Assembly (NCBI GenBank): GCA_927911515.1 | Contig: CAKMQH010000041.1 | Span: 1-5,954 of the forward strand | Source of the DNA: an uncultured Neisseria sp. | Lineage (GTDB): Bacteria > Pseudomonadota > Gammaproteobacteria > Burkholderiales > Neisseriaceae | Reading direction: 5' to 3' | DNA: 5,954 nt | Shown here: in pieces, positions 5,648 to 5,954 of the stretch | Position numbering within the stretch: the stretch's first letter is position 1 | Layout of the letters: every line of letters starts with the position of its first letter | The notes under the pieces: model-generated | Told to the model about the DNA's origin: nothing | Database searches by the model: none | The model's input: only the letters and a program-made list of their open reading frames with translations | Made by a program: the position numbers and the translations under genes

Positions 5648-5954
5648 AACAGTATTGTTTACACTTTTGATTTTTGCTTGAAGACCCAATTAAGCAGCTA
5701 CCCGGCATTATCAAGAATGTCGATAGGCACAGGAAACCCACTCTGTTCTTGACAACACCGGATAACTACTCAAAAACTATTTCAGCAAAACATAGAAGCT
5801 TTCAGTAGCGGAAAAAGTGTAGACAACGCTACTGATTTCTACAGCCTTTCGGAGGGTGGCATACTTTTTGTGATTGGAGTAACAAAGCTAAAAAAGACAT
5901 CTTTCAGAAATGAGGCAGCTTTTTTTGATACTTTACTCTTTCTCAAGAGACATC
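5648..5954 (+). pseudogene. Unidentified 5'-truncated gene fragment next to the IS, open to the window edge
   Basis: I do not recognise this gene. A frame beginning at the IS border reads NSIVYTFDF (5648-5674). It continues, one base out of phase, as LLEDPIKQLPGIIKNVDRHR and TLFLTTPDNYSK to about 5773. It then returns to the first phase as LFQQNIEAFSSGKSVDNATD, SLSEGGILFVIGVTKLKK and FFDTLLFLKRH, up to the last base. The shifts fall in a T5 run (5671-5675, one base short) and an A5 run (5772-5776, one base long). The joined translation reads as a plausible soluble protein with a hydrophobic core strand (GGILFVIGV). No start codon with a ribosome binding site is present, so the 5' end was probably lost when the IS arrived. 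The minus strand is full of stops. The stretch is visibly more AT-rich than the genes to its left, which hints at horizontal origin. Single-frame readings (5674-5808 or 5753-5954) are the conservative alternative. Confidence 0.45.

Noticed and set aside
4945..5652. Target-site duplication around the palindromic element
   Set aside because: The bases just outside (GGCC and TAAC) do not match at any short length.
5291..5689. Minus-strand open frame of 132 codons
   Set aside because: It is antisense to transposase codons and the IS end, and has no protein-like conservation.
1..5954. CRISPR array, tRNA or rRNA gene, Correia element, or an acs gene beside actP
   Set aside because: No regularly spaced repeats, cloverleaf-like segments, Correia terminal sequences or acetyl-CoA synthetase motifs were seen on either strand.

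Overview
The window looks like chromosome of a Neisseria or a close relative in the Neisseriaceae. The signs are one exact 12-base DNA uptake sequence of the AG dialect (AGGCCGTCTGAA, 296-307), several copies of the end of an IS1106-like (IS5-family) insertion sequence, and core genes with betaproteobacterial-type protein sequences. One uptake sequence is not enough to name a species.

Layout, left to right. Positions 1-235 are the right end of an IS1106-like element, with the last 28 transposase codons, cut by the window edge. A short gap holds an imperfect direct repeat and the uptake sequence. On the minus strand lies an acetate-uptake unit: yjcH (DUF485 membrane protein, 2127-2489) followed by actP (cation/acetate symporter, 331-2016). 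A 356-bp AT-rich divergent region separates yjcH from a LysR-type regulator on the plus strand (2846-3742), an obvious candidate to control acetate uptake. Convergent to the regulator is yhhQ (queuosine-precursor transporter, minus, 3782-4488). Divergent from yhhQ is a one-domain EamA-type transporter (plus, 4537), whose natural 3' end is replaced by IS sequence at 4951. Positions 4951-5646 are an unusual 696-bp unit: two copies of the same IS end, head to head as 269-bp inverted arms around 158 bp of transposase sequence. Positions 5647-5954 are an AT-rich stretch with a probable 5'-truncated gene that I do not recognise.

The most striking feature is a series of one-base length changes in short runs of identical bases. 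Each breaks a frame that otherwise encodes a complete conserved protein: three in actP, one in yhhQ, one in an IS arm, and probably two in the right-hand gene. This pattern fits homopolymer errors in the sequence better than true gene decay. actP and yhhQ are therefore annotated as disrupted as given, but probably intact in the organism.

No RNA gene, CRISPR array or complete new defence system is visible. The items most worth a second look are the double-ended IS palindrome, the dyad and direct repeat in the yjcH/lysR control region, the hairpin at the yjcH stop codon, and the unidentified gene fragment beyond the IS.
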